Source of the DNA: Rhodothalassiaceae bacterium
GTDB taxonomy: Bacteria > Pseudomonadota > Alphaproteobacteria > Sphingomonadales > Rhodothalassiaceae
Direction of reading: 5' to 3'
Assembly: GCA_026004935.1 (NCBI GenBank)
Contig: BPKC01000001.1
Location: 2,429,381-2,493,380, forward strand
Length of the DNA: 64,000 bases
Numbering within the stretch: position 1 is the stretch's first letter; each line of letters opens with the position of its first letter. The translations under genes were made by a program, and so were the position numbers. Positions 42,168-52,498 of the stretch are shown in pieces. Under the pieces are notes generated by a model. The model saw only the letters and a list, made by a program, of their open reading frames with translations. It ran no database searches and was not told the origin of the DNA.

Positions 42168-42923
42168 TCAGTTGTTGAACAGCACCTGCTCGTTCGGCCC
42201 GGAGATCCGCACGATCATGGGGCCGAGGAACTTGTCTTCCCGGTCGGGCCAGACCCTGGCGAGCGCCCGGGAGACGAAATAGGTGACCGTCGGACCGAGT
42301 CTGTTGTGCTCGTCGGTCTCGGCAAAGGCGAGCTTCGGGCCCTGGTAGCTGCTGTCGACCGTGTAGTCGACGACCAGGTTGGCGCTCACCTTGTCCGCCT
42401 TGCCGACGAGATTGCCGTTTGCGTCGCGCACCTCCACCGAGCCGATCACGTAGCTCGACGCGCCATTGAGCAGCGCCACGTCATGATTGGCGACCTTGAT
42501 GGTGTCGATGTGGTACTTCACCTCGCCGCGGAAATCGGGCACGGCCTGCTCGAGCTCGTAGCGCGTGATCGCCGCGATCAGATTGGGCAGGGTGTACTGC
42601 TCGACCTCCGGGATCAGCAGCTCGTTGGCCCAGCGCACATTCGCATGGCTTACCCGCGTGTTGCGGAACACGCCGCCCTCGCGGTAGCTGCGCCCGTAGT
42701 GACGCGTCTTGCGGAAGCGCTCCTCCAGCGCCTGCTCGACCTGGGCGATCTGGGGCAGCTTGCTGGCGAGCGGCTCGTCGAAGGTGACGACGACCTTGAC
42801 CTTCGAATCATCGAGATAGTTCACGGCCTCATCGGCCAGGGCGGCCGGGGCCCAACCGGCCAGCACGGCGCCCGCGGCCAGCACGCCGCCAAGCGCCATG
42901 AGCGTCCACGATCTCGTTCTCAT
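42168..42923 (-). CDS. Secreted protein of unknown family, paralogue of the one at 50.9 kb
   Basis: A 251-residue protein with a signal peptide (about 1-31, ending APAALADEA). No known domain is recognised. It shares an ordered set of segments with the protein at 50943-51749: VVVTFDEPL, QVEQALEERFRK, ELLIPEVEQYTLPNLIAA, AVPDFRGEVKYHI and YVIGSVEVRDANG. The mixed alpha-beta look and export suggest a periplasmic binding or envelope protein. GGAGAAGAG precedes the ATG. Cluster 3 of the palindromes follows upstream. Confidence 0.75.
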   Translation of the reverse strand: MRTRSWTLMALGGVLAAGAVLAGWAPAALADEAVNYLDDSKVKVVVTFDEPLASKLPQIAQVEQALEERFRKTRHYGRSYREGGVFRNTRVSHANVRWANELLIPEVEQYTLPNLIAAITRYELEQAVPDFRGEVKYHIDTIKVANHDVALLNGASSYVIGSVEVRDANGNLVGKADKVSANLVVDYTVDSSYQGPKLAFAETDEHNRLGPTVTYFVSRALARVWPDREDKFLGPMIVRISGPNEQVLFNN

Positions 42924-43064
42924 CGCTCTTCTCCTCACCCCGCATTCTCCGACACCACCGGCCTGCGCAAAACGAACGCGCCACGCCCACCATGGGTTCC
43001 CATGCGCCGGCGAAGCTGAACGGGCGATGAAGGATGTTCCGAGGGCAGCAGGCCCTGCGGCCCG

Positions 43065-43470
43065 GTGGTCCCGCCGGTCAAGCCGGCGCGTGACCCAAAG
43101 TTCGGTGCCGGCAGGTGGCGGGATAACAGGCCAGAGGGGTGCGTGGCCATCTGACGGAGACGGGGCCGTGTTCTAATGGCTGATGCCTGTTCGCCGATCA
43201 CCGATCACTGAAGCGTCGTTCGCCGGCTTGACCGGCGAACCCAAGCGGCGGTGAAGACATCCCCGGTACTGGTGGTTGGCCACGCTTACTGCTGGATCCG
43301 CCGATCAAGTGGGCGGATGACGATCGGGAGAGGCAACTCCGGCGGACGCCAACCCCTCGCCTCGTTCGCCGACTTGATCGGCGAACCCAGCCGGCGAAAG
43401 AGGCAGCTCCGGCGGCGGCGATTGGCCCGTCCACCTGCTGAATCCGCCGGTGAGGCCGGCGGATGACGAG
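43065..43470. repeat. Palindromic repeat cluster 3
   Basis: Five palindromes upstream of the secreted unknown and downstream of the SDR gene, at about 43065-43095, 43219-43242, 43291-43322, 43362-43392 and 43438-43470. CTGGATCCGCC and TTCGCCG types alternate, and some arms carry compensating changes (for example TTCGCCGACTTGATCGGCGAA), which implies that pairing is kept. The rest of this 725-base gap holds no recognisable gene. Confidence 0.85.
43191..43210. repeat. Short heptamer satellite in cluster 3
   Basis: Two to three units (CGATCAC, CGATCAC, TG) ending 8 bases before the TTCGCCGG palindrome at 43219-43242, in the same order as in clusters 1 and 2. Confidence 0.6.
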
Positions 43471-43648
43471 ATGAGGGAGCGGCGGGTGACGCGAGGAAAG
43501 CGGCGGGTGCCTGGATCTAAGGCGACGCCGACGGCGGATGAGTAGGGACGGTGGGTGACACGGACAAAAGAGAGGCGACGGGCCGATTCCATCAACCCCT
43601 CTCCCGCGCTTCATGACTTGTTCCCCGGGCTTCATGACAAGAAAATAC

Positions 43649-44410
43649 TCAGTGGAAATAGCTCGCGCCGTTGATGTCGAAGGTCGCTCCCGTGGCGTGG
43701 TCGACGAGTCCGGAAAGCAGCAGGGCGGCGATGCGTCCCACCTGCTCGGGAGGCGCGGCATCGCCCATCGGGATCTCGGCCAGCATGTGGCGGTTGGCCG
43801 GATCGGTGATCCGCGCAAGCACCCGCTCCGTCTTCACCCAGCCGGGCGCGATGATGAAGGCGCGGATCCCCGCCTGCGCGTAGCCCTTGGCGATCGAGCG
43901 CGTGAGCGCCACGACGGCGCCCTTGGAGGCCGCGTAATGCATGGCGTCGGGCAGGTCCCCGCGGAAAGCGGCGCGGCTGGCGACCGTCACGATCCGTCCG
44001 CCGCCGCGCTCCTTGAAGGCCAGAATGGCGCGGCGCGAGAGATCCGCGACCGCCCGGACGTTGACGCGCCAGACGAGCTCCCAGTCCTCCCGCCAGCGCG
44101 CGGCCTGGTCCTCCGGTGCGCTGTAGGGCATGGCGGCGGCGTTGTTGACGAGGCCGTCGAGGCCGCCGGCCCATGCGTCCGCCTCATCCCACAGCCGATC
44201 CACCTCGGCCGGGTCCGCAAGATCCGCGCGCAGCGCCACCGCGCGGTCCGGAAAGACCTCCGCCAGCTCGGCCGCGGCCAGAGGGGCAGTATGCCAGTGG
44301 AGCGCGACGCGGGCGCCCGCCTCCAGCAGCACGCGCGCGATGGCCGCGCCGATGCCGCGGGATGCGCCCGTCACCAGAACGCGCCGCCCGCCCAGATCGA
44401 CACGCATCAT
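43649..44410 (-). CDS. SDR family oxidoreductase
   Basis: A 253-residue classical short-chain dehydrogenase. It has the cofactor motif VTGASRGIGAAIARVL (14-29), the NNAA motif, Ser in VASRAAF and the catalytic Tyr-x3-Lys in HYAASKGAVVALTRS. The APGWVKTE segment is family-typical. The substrate cannot be predicted. Its ATG overlaps the stop of the VOC gene, so it appears to be the last member of the cobalamin uptake operon. Confidence 0.88.
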   Translation of the reverse strand: MMRVDLGGRRVLVTGASRGIGAAIARVLLEAGARVALHWHTAPLAAAELAEVFPDRAVALRADLADPAEVDRLWDEADAWAGGLDGLVNNAAAMPYSAPEDQAARWREDWELVWRVNVRAVADLSRRAILAFKERGGGRIVTVASRAAFRGDLPDAMHYAASKGAVVALTRSIAKGYAQAGIRAFIIAPGWVKTERVLARITDPANRHMLAEIPMGDAAPPEQVGRIAALLLSGLVDHATGATFDINGASYFH

Positions 44411-44861
44411 GACACCCTTCCTTCCTCCGTGGCGTCTTCTTCGAAGGCGGCGAAGATCGCGCGCTCATCCGCGAAATACTTGAACTCCAAGGCGTTTCCC
44501 GCAGGGTCCGCGACGAAGAAGGTCCCCTGCTCGGCCGCCCGGCCCGCATAGCGCACGGCGGGCGCGGCGAGGAAGGGATGCCCGGCCGCCCGGATCCGAT
44601 CGGCGAGCCCCTCCCACGCGGCACGAGACAGGATCACCCCGAAATGGGGGACGGGTACCCGCCGGCCGTCGACGCGGCCCTCGGCCTCGCGCGGCCCGGG
44701 GGCGAGATGGCACGAGAGCTGGTGGCCGAAGAAGGAAAAGTCCACCCATGTCTCCGCGCGCCGGCCGATCGCACAGCCGAGAAGCCCTGCGTAGAATCCG
44801 ACCGCCCGCTCGAGATCATCGACCGGGATCGCAAGATGAAAGCGCCCCGCCGGCTTCCTCA

Positions 44862-44862
<1 letters not shown>
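44407..44862 (-). CDS. VOC (glyoxalase/dioxygenase) family protein
   Basis: A 151-residue single-unit vicinal-oxygen-chelate protein of the FHLAIPVDDLERAVGFYAGLLGC type, with FFVADPAGNALEFKYF at the C-terminus. His10, a second His in VPHFGV and a Glu in NALEFK are candidate metal ligands. It is translationally coupled to the btuD stop (ATGA) and to the following SDR gene. Its link to cobalamin metabolism is unknown. Confidence 0.82.
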
Positions 44863-45706
<844 letters not shown>

Positions 45707-45710
<4 letters not shown>

Positions 45711-46687
45711 TCCATCCCTCCCTGCCAGCGCCGGCTCGTCCAGATGAGGTGGAGGAAGACCGGCGCCCCGATCAGCGCCGTCAGCACGCCGATGTTGAGC
45801 GGCTGGGCGGTCGGCAGCAATCGTACGCCGATGTCGCCGATAAGCAGGAACAGCGCACCACCGAGCGCACTCGGCAACAGCAGCCGATCCGGCGCATGGC
45901 CGACCCGCGCGCGCAGCAGATGCGGCACGACGAGCCCGACGAAGCCGATCGCGCCCGCCACCGCCACCGCCGCGCCCACCGCAAGCCCGGTGCCGAGGAC
46001 GATGCGCACGCCGCTCTTTGCCACGGGCATGCCGAGGCTTGCGGCCGTCTCCTCGCCGAGCGTCAGCGCCGCAAGCGCGGGGCCGCAGCTCAGCAGCAGC
46101 GCGAGCCCGGCAAGCACGAAGGGGGCGGCGAGCAGCACGTCGTCCATGCTGCGGCCGGCGAAGCTGCCCATGATCCAGGTCACCATGTCGGCGAGCGCAA
46201 AAGGCGAGGGCGAAAGATTGAGCACGAGCGCCGTGCCGGCCGCCGCCAGCGCGTTGATCGCGACACCGGCCAGAATCAGCGTCAAGGCGCGCGCGCCGGC
46301 GCGGGCGAGCACGACGAGGATGCCGGTCGCCGCGATGGCCCCCGTGAGCGCGGCCAGGGGCAGCGACCAGCTCGCGATCCCGACGCTGCCGAGATAGAGC
46401 ACCGCAACGGCGGCGAGCGCCGCGGACGCCGAGACCCCGACCACCGCCGGCTCCGCCAGCGGGTTGCGCAGATAGCCCTGCAGCGCCGCGCCGCTCGCAC
46501 CGAGGGCCCAGCCCACGAGCAGCGCGAGCAGGGCCCGCGGAAGCCGGATCTCGAAGGCGATGACCCGCGCGACCGGATCGCCCTCGATGAGCCCGGGGAG
46601 GATCCCGAGCCCGAGATGCACGGCGAAGGCGACGAGCAGCCCGGCCGCAAGACCCGGCACGAGGCGCATGGTCCGCACCTCCGTCAT
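45707..46687 (-). CDS. btuC: Cobalamin ABC transporter permease BtuC
   Basis: A 326-residue FecCD/BtuC-type permease with about nine to ten membrane helices. Family segments include RLPRALLALLVGWALGASGA, the GYLRNPLAEPAVVGVSASAA coupling motif and AGAIGFVGLVVPHLLR. The ATG overlaps the btuF stop, giving start-stop coupling on both sides. Confidence 0.92.
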
Positions 46688-47631
46688 CGGCCAGCTCCCG
46701 CCACGGACGCCGGCGCGCCGCCGCCCGTCCCCAGACGGCGCAGCAGGGCCTCCTGAATCCGCTCGGCGGCGGCGACGGCGAAGAAACCGGCGCAGCCCCA
46801 TTCACCGGGCGGTACCACGGTCTGCGCGCGCGCGGCGAGCCAGCGGCGGGCGACGGGATGCGCCGTCACGCGCCAGCCCTCGCGATGGCCGCGCCGCCCG
46901 GCGAAGAAGCTGGTCACGACCATCTCGACCTCCGTCAGGCGGGCGAAATCCTCGATGCGCAGATGATACCAGCCGGTGATCCCCCTGGCGGCAAGCGCGT
47001 TCTCGAGCCCGGCAAGCCGCATCAGCGCATCGATGTAGGTGCCGGCTCCCGTGCTCGTGCCCGACGGCGTCAGATAGATCGCATGCGGCCGCCGGGGCTG
47101 GCCGGCCGCGCGGGCGGCCAGCGCCGCCATGCGCCGGCGGGTGGCCGCGATCACCCGCTCCGCCGCGCCTTCGCGCCCCAGTGCCGCGCCGAGCCGCCCC
47201 AGCGCCGCGAAGGAAGCCTCGAGCGAGTCGAGATAGCCGAGGCGCAGGACCGCCACGCCGACATGCTCCAGCAGGCGGGCGACCTCATCGGCGCCCGCGG
47301 TCGTGACCGCCAGATCCGGCTGAAGGCGCAGAACCGCCTCCACCCGCCGCGGCAGGCGCGGCACGCCCGACGCGCGCCCCCGCGTCCAGGCATAGACGGC
47401 GTCGGCCTCCGCCGAGAGCGCGGCAAGCTGGCCCGGCGCCGCGACGGCCAGCACATGGGCGTCCGCGCAGTAGTCGAGGCTGACGACGCGCCGCGGAACG
47501 TCCGCCGCGGCCGTGGATCGCGCGACAAGAAAAAGCGCGGCGGCGAGCACCCCCGGCAGATGCCGGCCTGCGACCCCCACCAGCCTGACCTGCCGGGGGT
47601 GCGTCTTGACCGCCTCCCTGTCGCGCGCCAT
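46684..47631 (-). CDS. btuF: Cobalamin-binding periplasmic protein BtuF-like
   Basis: A 315-residue TroA-like substrate-binding protein. It has a signal peptide (about 22-42, ending ARSTAAAD) and the family pattern RRVVSLDYCADAHVLAVAA, later VTTAGADEVARLLE and TSFFAGRRGHREGW. The ATG at 47631 follows AAGGGG; a TTG at 47661 is less likely. It captures the ligand released by BtuB and hands it to BtuCD. Confidence 0.85.
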   Translation of the reverse strand: MARDREAVKTHPRQVRLVGVAGRHLPGVLAAALFLVARSTAAADVPRRVVSLDYCADAHVLAVAAPGQLAALSAEADAVYAWTRGRASGVPRLPRRVEAVLRLQPDLAVTTAGADEVARLLEHVGVAVLRLGYLDSLEASFAALGRLGAALGREGAAERVIAATRRRMAALAARAAGQPRRPHAIYLTPSGTSTGAGTYIDALMRLAGLENALAARGITGWYHLRIEDFARLTEVEMVVTSFFAGRRGHREGWRVTAHPVARRWLAARAQTVVPPGEWGCAGFFAVAAAERIQEALLRRLGTGGGAPASVAGAGR

Positions 47632-47657
47632 GCGACCGTGCCCCTTCTTCCACGCGC

Positions 47658-49568
47658 TCAAAAGCGCGCGGCAAGCCCCGCAAACGCGCCGATACCCGGC
47701 GTGTTGAAGCCCAGCACGTCCTGATAGTCCGAATCGAACAGGTTCTCGATCCGCGCCGTCAGCCAGACCGGGCCCTTCACGCGCCAGCGCAGGCTGACGC
47801 TCGCCAGCCAGTAGCTGGCAAGACGGACGCGTTCGGCCGGAAAGCGCGAGAAGTCGAAGTCCCGCTGGCGGCCGTTGTAGGCGACGTCGAGATTCACGAG
47901 CCCCCGACTGCCGGCGAAGCGCCAGGTGCCGCCAAGCCCTGCGCGGTGCTTAGGCCGGCGTACCTCGGGCGCGCCATCCGGTTCCTGCGCCTTGACGAAG
48001 CTGTAGAAGCCCCGGACGGTCAGGACCTCCACGGGGCTGAAGGCCAAATCCGCTTCAAAGCCGTTGCGTGTCGAGCGGCCTTCCTGATTGATCGGAGTGG
48101 AGGTGAAGGTCGCAAAATCGAAGATCGTGGTGATCTCGTCCTTCAGGATGCCGTGGAATCCCACGAGTTCGATGGTCCACGCCGACGACGGCGTGATGCG
48201 CACGCCCGCATCGAATCCGCGTCCGCGCTCGGGTTTGAGATCGGGATTGCCCACAAAGCTGCCGGGAAAGAACCCGTAGCGCTCGAAGAAGGTCGGGTCG
48301 GCATTGCCGTTGCCGACGTTGCCTGTCACGGCCAGCTGTGCCGTCAGCCGCAGGAGACCCGACAGGCGCCATGTGGTGGCATTCCTGAAGATCCGGTTGT
48401 CGTCGTGGCGCGCCGCGGCGTCCACGAAGAGGCGATCGGCCACACCGAGATGGTACTCGCCCACGAGCGAGATCTGCCGGTCGTGTCGGCGCTGATTCTG
48501 CGGGGCGTCGGCACTTGCGCCGCGCACGCGGAATCGCAGGCGCTCGTATTCGACCGCGCCCGTGATGCGATGGTCGAGCGATCCGGTCTCAAAGGCCGCC
48601 GTGCTCTGGTATCCGAGCTTCACGCGGGTGCCGGCGAAGCGGCCGGTGAAGGCGCCATCGGCGAAGTTGCGGGTCGACGTGTCGGTCAGATCCACCGCGA
48701 CCTGATGCGTCCAGCGGTCGCCGAAGAGCGACAGCCGGGCATGGGCGCGCCCGTAGAAGGCGGTAAATCTGCGCACATTGTCGGCATCGACGACCGCCCC
48801 GGTCAGGAAGTCCTGATCGTCGAATTCGCTGCGCGCATCCACGAATCGGCCCACGAGACCGACGGCGATGTGCTCGCCCGGCTCCGATTCCAGGCGGCCG
48901 TGCAGCGTGACATTGCGGTAGCCGTCACGCTCCGGCCCGCTGGGCGAGGCGGAAACGCCGTCGGTGCGGTAGAAAGCCGCGGTCAGCGCGCCGGCGGAGG
49001 CCCCTTCGCGAAACCCCGCAAAACCTTCCGTGCGCAACGTCCCGAAGCTGCCGCCTTCCGCACGCAGGTCCAACGCGCGCGGCTCGTCCGGGAGGCGCGA
49101 GACGAGCTGGATGACGCCGCCCAGCGCCTCGCTGCCGTAAAGTGCGCTTGACGCGCCCCTGATGAGCTCGACGCGCGCGATCCCCGCGCTCGAGACATCC
49201 GCGAAATCGAGCTCGAAGCCGCTCACCGGATCGTTCATCTCGATCCCGTCGAGCAGCACCAGCGTATGGTTCGCCTCGGCGCCACGGATGCGCACCTGCG
49301 TCAGGCTGCCAATCGGGCCCGTGCGGCTTACCGCGACACCGGGAAGGTCGCGCAGGACGAGCGAGAGCTGCGGCACGTCGCGCGCCTCAAGCCAGGCGCC
49401 GTCGAGCACGCTGAAATCGACGCCGATCCTGCCAGTCTCCACCGGCGTGCGCGATCCCGTCACCAGGATCTCCTCGATCGGCTCGTCGGCGGCCAGCACC
49501 GGCGCGGCGCCCGAAACCGTGAACGACAGAACGAGAGCCCCCGCATGGAGCATGATACGCGTGGTCAC
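47658..49568 (-). CDS. btuB: TonB-dependent vitamin B12 receptor BtuB-like
   Basis: A 636-residue outer-membrane receptor. It has a signal peptide (ending APVLAADE), the TonB box region EEILVTGSRT (about 31-40), a plug with DLPGVAVSRTGPIGSLTQVRI and a C-terminal beta barrel ending in Phe. The start is a GTG with GGGAGAG upstream. The plug pattern and downstream btuFCD match BtuB, and the cobalamin riboswitch settles the substrate. Iron-siderophore receptors look similar but lack such a leader. Confidence 0.92.
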   Translation of the reverse strand: MTTRIMLHAGALVLSFTVSGAAPVLAADEPIEEILVTGSRTPVETGRIGVDFSVLDGAWLEARDVPQLSLVLRDLPGVAVSRTGPIGSLTQVRIRGAEANHTLVLLDGIEMNDPVSGFELDFADVSSAGIARVELIRGASSALYGSEALGGVIQLVSRLPDEPRALDLRAEGGSFGTLRTEGFAGFREGASAGALTAAFYRTDGVSASPSGPERDGYRNVTLHGRLESEPGEHIAVGLVGRFVDARSEFDDQDFLTGAVVDADNVRRFTAFYGRAHARLSLFGDRWTHQVAVDLTDTSTRNFADGAFTGRFAGTRVKLGYQSTAAFETGSLDHRITGAVEYERLRFRVRGASADAPQNQRRHDRQISLVGEYHLGVADRLFVDAAARHDDNRIFRNATTWRLSGLLRLTAQLAVTGNVGNGNADPTFFERYGFFPGSFVGNPDLKPERGRGFDAGVRITPSSAWTIELVGFHGILKDEITTIFDFATFTSTPINQEGRSTRNGFEADLAFSPVEVLTVRGFYSFVKAQEPDGAPEVRRPKHRAGLGGTWRFAGSRGLVNLDVAYNGRQRDFDFSRFPAERVRLASYWLASVSLRWRVKGPVWLTARIENLFDSDYQDVLGFNTPGIGAFAGLAARF

Positions 49569-49751
49569 GATGGTCTCTCCCTGACATCCGGCCGGCCCGC
49601 GCGCCTTGGCGCACGGGTGCGGCCCGTTGCTGCTGCCGCGGACGGCGCGCGGCGCGGGGCCGCGCGACGACCGCCGGTTTCGTGTTCAGGATGTCGCCGA
49701 GACGGGAGATGTCCGCCCTTCGGTGCTGGCCCCGGCACCGAAGACAGGCGA

Positions 49752-49980
49752 CGTGGTGGCAGGTCTCCTGGCTCGCGGGTCAGCGATCCGCCCACCGCCT
49801 TCCCGGATGGTCCGCCGGCTCTCCGCGACGGGCGTGGGTCGCGGGGGGCGGCCTCCAGTGGCGTCGTGGTGGGGGATCTCGCCGCTCACAGTTGCGGGCA
49901 CAGCCGCGGATTTGCACCGCGTTCCCTCTTCGCCGCCCGGATCACCCTTGGCGAGCCGGGCCGGCACCACCGGCGGTGAC
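49752..49980 (-). ncRNA. Cobalamin (adenosylcobalamin-type) riboswitch
   Basis: On the minus strand the leader contains the B12-box core GCGGTGCAAATCCGCGGCTG, then TGCCCGCAACTGT, a CCACTGG segment, GGGAAGGCG and the closing GACCCGCGAGCCAGGAGACC. These are the conserved elements of the cobalamin riboswitch in the right order. It lies about 180 bases before the btuB GTG and should reduce expression of the uptake operon when cobalamin is plentiful. A search with the Rfam Cobalamin model would confirm the subtype. Confidence 0.93.
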
Positions 49981-50024
49981 AATAGCGGCTGCGCGCGGCG
50001 GATGGCAAGAGCAGCGGGTTCCGG

Positions 50025-50678
50025 TCAATTCGCGCCCTCGACGAGCCGGAATTCCGCTTCGATCCGGAAGGCCACCTCGTCGCCCACCGCCGGCGCCCAG
50101 CGGTTGAGCCCGAAGGCCGAGCGCTGGAGGCGACCGGTCGCGGAGAAACCGGCCGTGAACACGCCCGTCAGCGGATTGGGTGCGGCACCGTTGAAGGTGA
50201 CATCGAGCGCGACCGGAGCCCGCCGCCCGGCGATGGCGAGCGTGCCCTCGACGCGCGCGGTATGCGCGCCCGTGCGCGTGATGCGGCTGGCCTCGTAGGT
50301 GATGAGCGGGTGGGAATCGACCTCGAGCAGCCGACGCACGGCATCATCGATGCCCGGCACGCCCGAGGAAAAGCTCGCCGCCTCGATTTCAGCGACAAGC
50401 CGGAAGGTCTCGGGATGGGCGGGGTCGAGATCGAGCGCCGCCGCGAAGCGCTCGAAGCGGGCGAGGACCCGGGCGTAGCCGAGATGGGCGACCTCGAGGA
50501 CGAGAAAGCGGTGCTCGGGATCCGTCACGTAATGGCCGGGGCGGATCGCGGCCGGATCGCCCTCGGGAAGATGGGTCAGCACCGCCATCCCGGTCCTCAG
50601 CCGCGCGCAACCGGCCGGCACCAGCGCCAGCATGACGGCGGCGGCGAACACGCAGGCGGTACCCGGGCGCACACCCAT
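50025..50678 (-). CDS. YceI-like lipoprotein
   Basis: A 217-residue protein with a lipoprotein signal (LVPAGC near residue 24). The YceI lipocalin-like fold is suggested by YVTDPEHRFLVLEVAHLGY, FSSGVPGIDDAV and LTGVFTAGFSATGRLQRSAFGL. YceI proteins bind isoprenoid lipids such as quinones in the periplasm. It is upstream of and in the same direction as the btu operon, but the riboswitch leader lies between, so it is probably transcribed separately. Confidence 0.82.
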   Translation of the reverse strand: MGVRPGTACVFAAAVMLALVPAGCARLRTGMAVLTHLPEGDPAAIRPGHYVTDPEHRFLVLEVAHLGYARVLARFERFAAALDLDPAHPETFRLVAEIEAASFSSGVPGIDDAVRRLLEVDSHPLITYEASRITRTGAHTARVEGTLAIAGRRAPVALDVTFNGAAPNPLTGVFTAGFSATGRLQRSAFGLNRWAPAVGDEVAFRIEAEFRLVEGAN

Positions 50679-50942
50679 CCCCTTTCTCCCCGATCTCAGA
50701 TCCCCCGCATGCGCAGACCCTGCCGGACCGGCCGGGACAGACTAGGCCCGGCGGCGGCGGCGGACAAGCGCCCGCAGCGGCGGCAAGCCCGCCCATCACC
50801 GGTTCACCGCCCGTTCAGCGTCGCCATGGCAGGATCAGAGGTGACAGTGGGTGCCGGGGCGCTTTCACGAGCGGGCGCGAGGGGGGTTGACAGGTGGCGC
50901 GGAGCGCGTCCCAGTGGCGCGGGATTCCGGGGAAGGTGACCG

Positions 50943-51749
50943 ATGCTGCGGATCCTCCGCAAGGTGGCGGATGCAGGTGCCGGGCCGGGGCGACGGTCCG
51001 GCCGGATGGCGGTCTGCGCGCTTGTCTGCGTGCTGCTCGTGGCGTCGGCATCGCCCGTGGCGCGTGCCGCGTCGGGCGATGAGAAGGCGCAGCAGCCGGA
51101 CACGCTGACGGCGCCGGACGGCGTCGTGATCACCGTCACCTTTTCCAACAAGCTGGAGCGCCGGCTCGGCTCCATCGACAGGGTCGAGCAGATCATGGAG
51201 GAACGCTGGCGGCGCCACCGGATCACGACCGCCAGTGTGCGCGCCAGCATCGTCGACCGGCGGGAATATACGGAACGCAAGGTTTCGGTGTATGGCGGCG
51301 AGCGGCTGATTCCGGAGCTTGCCGACTACACGGCCGCCAACATCATCAGGGCGGCGACCATCTACAATCTGCGCCGCGCGGTGCCGGAGTTCCGCGGCAG
51401 CATCTCCTACGAGATCCGCCGGCTCAAGGTCAGCCGGCACCCGATCGCGTTCTTGAACGGTAGCCACAGCTACGCGGTCGGGCGCGTGCGCGTGGAGACG
51501 TCGGAGGGCCGCGTGCTGGTCGACCGCAAGATCCAGGCGCAACTGATCGCGGATCTTTCGGGCACGTTCCACTACGACGGCCCGCGGCTGCCGTTCACGC
51601 CTGGCGATGCCGACAGGCGCATCGCCCCGCTGCTCACCGCCTTCGTCGAGGAGGCGCTGGAGGCGGCCTTTCCCGACAGAAAGGAGGAGATCGTGGGGCC
51701 GATCTTCGCCCCCTTCACCGCTCCCGAGACCGACGACATCGCGCCTTGA
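50943..51749 (+). CDS. Secreted protein of unknown family, paralogue of the one at 42.2 kb
   Basis: A 268-residue protein with a signal peptide (about 20-42, ending SPVARAAS). It shares conserved segments in the same order with the 251-residue protein at 42168-42923: VTVTFSNKL, RVEQIMEERWRR, ERLIPELADYTAANIIRA, AVPEFRGSISYEI and SYAVGRVRVET. Ends and loops differ, so the duplication is old. GGAAGGTGACCG precedes the ATG. It is followed by palindrome cluster 4. Confidence 0.75.
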   Translation: MLRILRKVADAGAGPGRRSGRMAVCALVCVLLVASASPVARAASGDEKAQQPDTLTAPDGVVITVTFSNKLERRLGSIDRVEQIMEERWRRHRITTASVRASIVDRREYTERKVSVYGGERLIPELADYTAANIIRAATIYNLRRAVPEFRGSISYEIRRLKVSRHPIAFLNGSHSYAVGRVRVETSEGRVLVDRKIQAQLIADLSGTFHYDGPRLPFTPGDADRRIAPLLTAFVEEALEAAFPDRKEEIVGPIFAPFTAPETDDIAP

Positions 51750-51778
51750 GCCGGGTCCCGCCCATGGACCGCCCACCG

Positions 51779-52417
51779 CGGGCTTGACCGGAGAATCCAT
51801 CACCCTCCCTTCGTCACCCGCCGGCTTGACCGGCGGGTCCACACCTACCCCCTCGTCACCCGCCGGCTTGACCGGCGGGTCCAGCAGGCGGCACGGCCAA
51901 ATCCTGACCGTGGATGCCGTCACGCATGGCGGCTGGATTCGCCGCCTTCGCGGCGAATGACGAGAAACACGAGTCACGCGCCGGCTTGGCAGGAGGATCC
52001 CTCGCCTTCCCTTCGTCACCCGCCGGCTTGACCGGCGGGTCCACACCTACCCCCTCGTCACCCGCCGGCTTGACCGGCGGGTTCAGCAGGCGGCACGGCC
52101 AAATCCTGACCGTGGATGCCGTCTCGCATGGCGGCTGGATTCGCCGCCTTCGCGGCGAATGACGAGGAGAAAGAGCGTCACCCGCCGGCGCGCACACTCC
52201 CCATTGTCACCGGTGGGCGCCCCTCTTTTCGTCACCCGCCGCCTTGGCAGGAGGATCCCTCGCCTTCCCTACGTCCCCGGCCGGCTTGACCGGCGGGGCC
52301 ACCCCTACCCCCTCGTCACCCGCCGGCTTGACCGGCGGGTCCAGCGGCAGGTGGAGCCGACCCCAGGCGTCGAAACAGTCGCGCACGCCATATGGGTTCG
52401 CCGGTCAAGCCGGCGAA
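51779..52417. repeat. Palindromic repeat cluster 4 with a 202-base tandem duplication
   Basis: The largest cluster, between the convergent secreted-unknown and tauE genes. A stretch of about 150 bases starting at 51811 is repeated almost exactly at 52013 (offset 202), and a partial third unit begins about 52230. Each unit carries two CACCCGCCGGCTTGACCGG palindromes and one GCCGCCTTCGCGGC hairpin. A TTCGCCGG palindrome closes the array at 52394-52417. In total about 10-11 hairpins. The rest of this 750-base gap holds no recognisable gene. Confidence 0.88.
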
Positions 52418-52460
52418 GGACAGGAGCGGGGAACGCCACCGCCGACGCGGCTTCCAGCCC

Positions 52461-52490
52461 TGATGACCGATGACTGACGACCGATGACCG
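52461..52490. repeat. Heptamer satellite in cluster 4
   Basis: Tandem 7-base units TGATGAC, CGATGAC, TGACGAC, CGATGAC, about 43 bases from the TTCGCCGG palindrome at 52394-52417 and on the same side as in the other clusters. Confidence 0.7.
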
Positions 52491-52498
52491 GCAGGGCC

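Noticed and set aside
50887-50915. TTGACA before the secreted unknown as a promoter
   Set aside because: No TATAAT-like hexamer at the right distance.
51811-52345. Regularly repeated palindromes as a CRISPR array
   Set aside because: Spacing is irregular, the sequence between copies is itself repeated rather than unique, the family is scattered over four loci in both orientations, and no cas genes are present.
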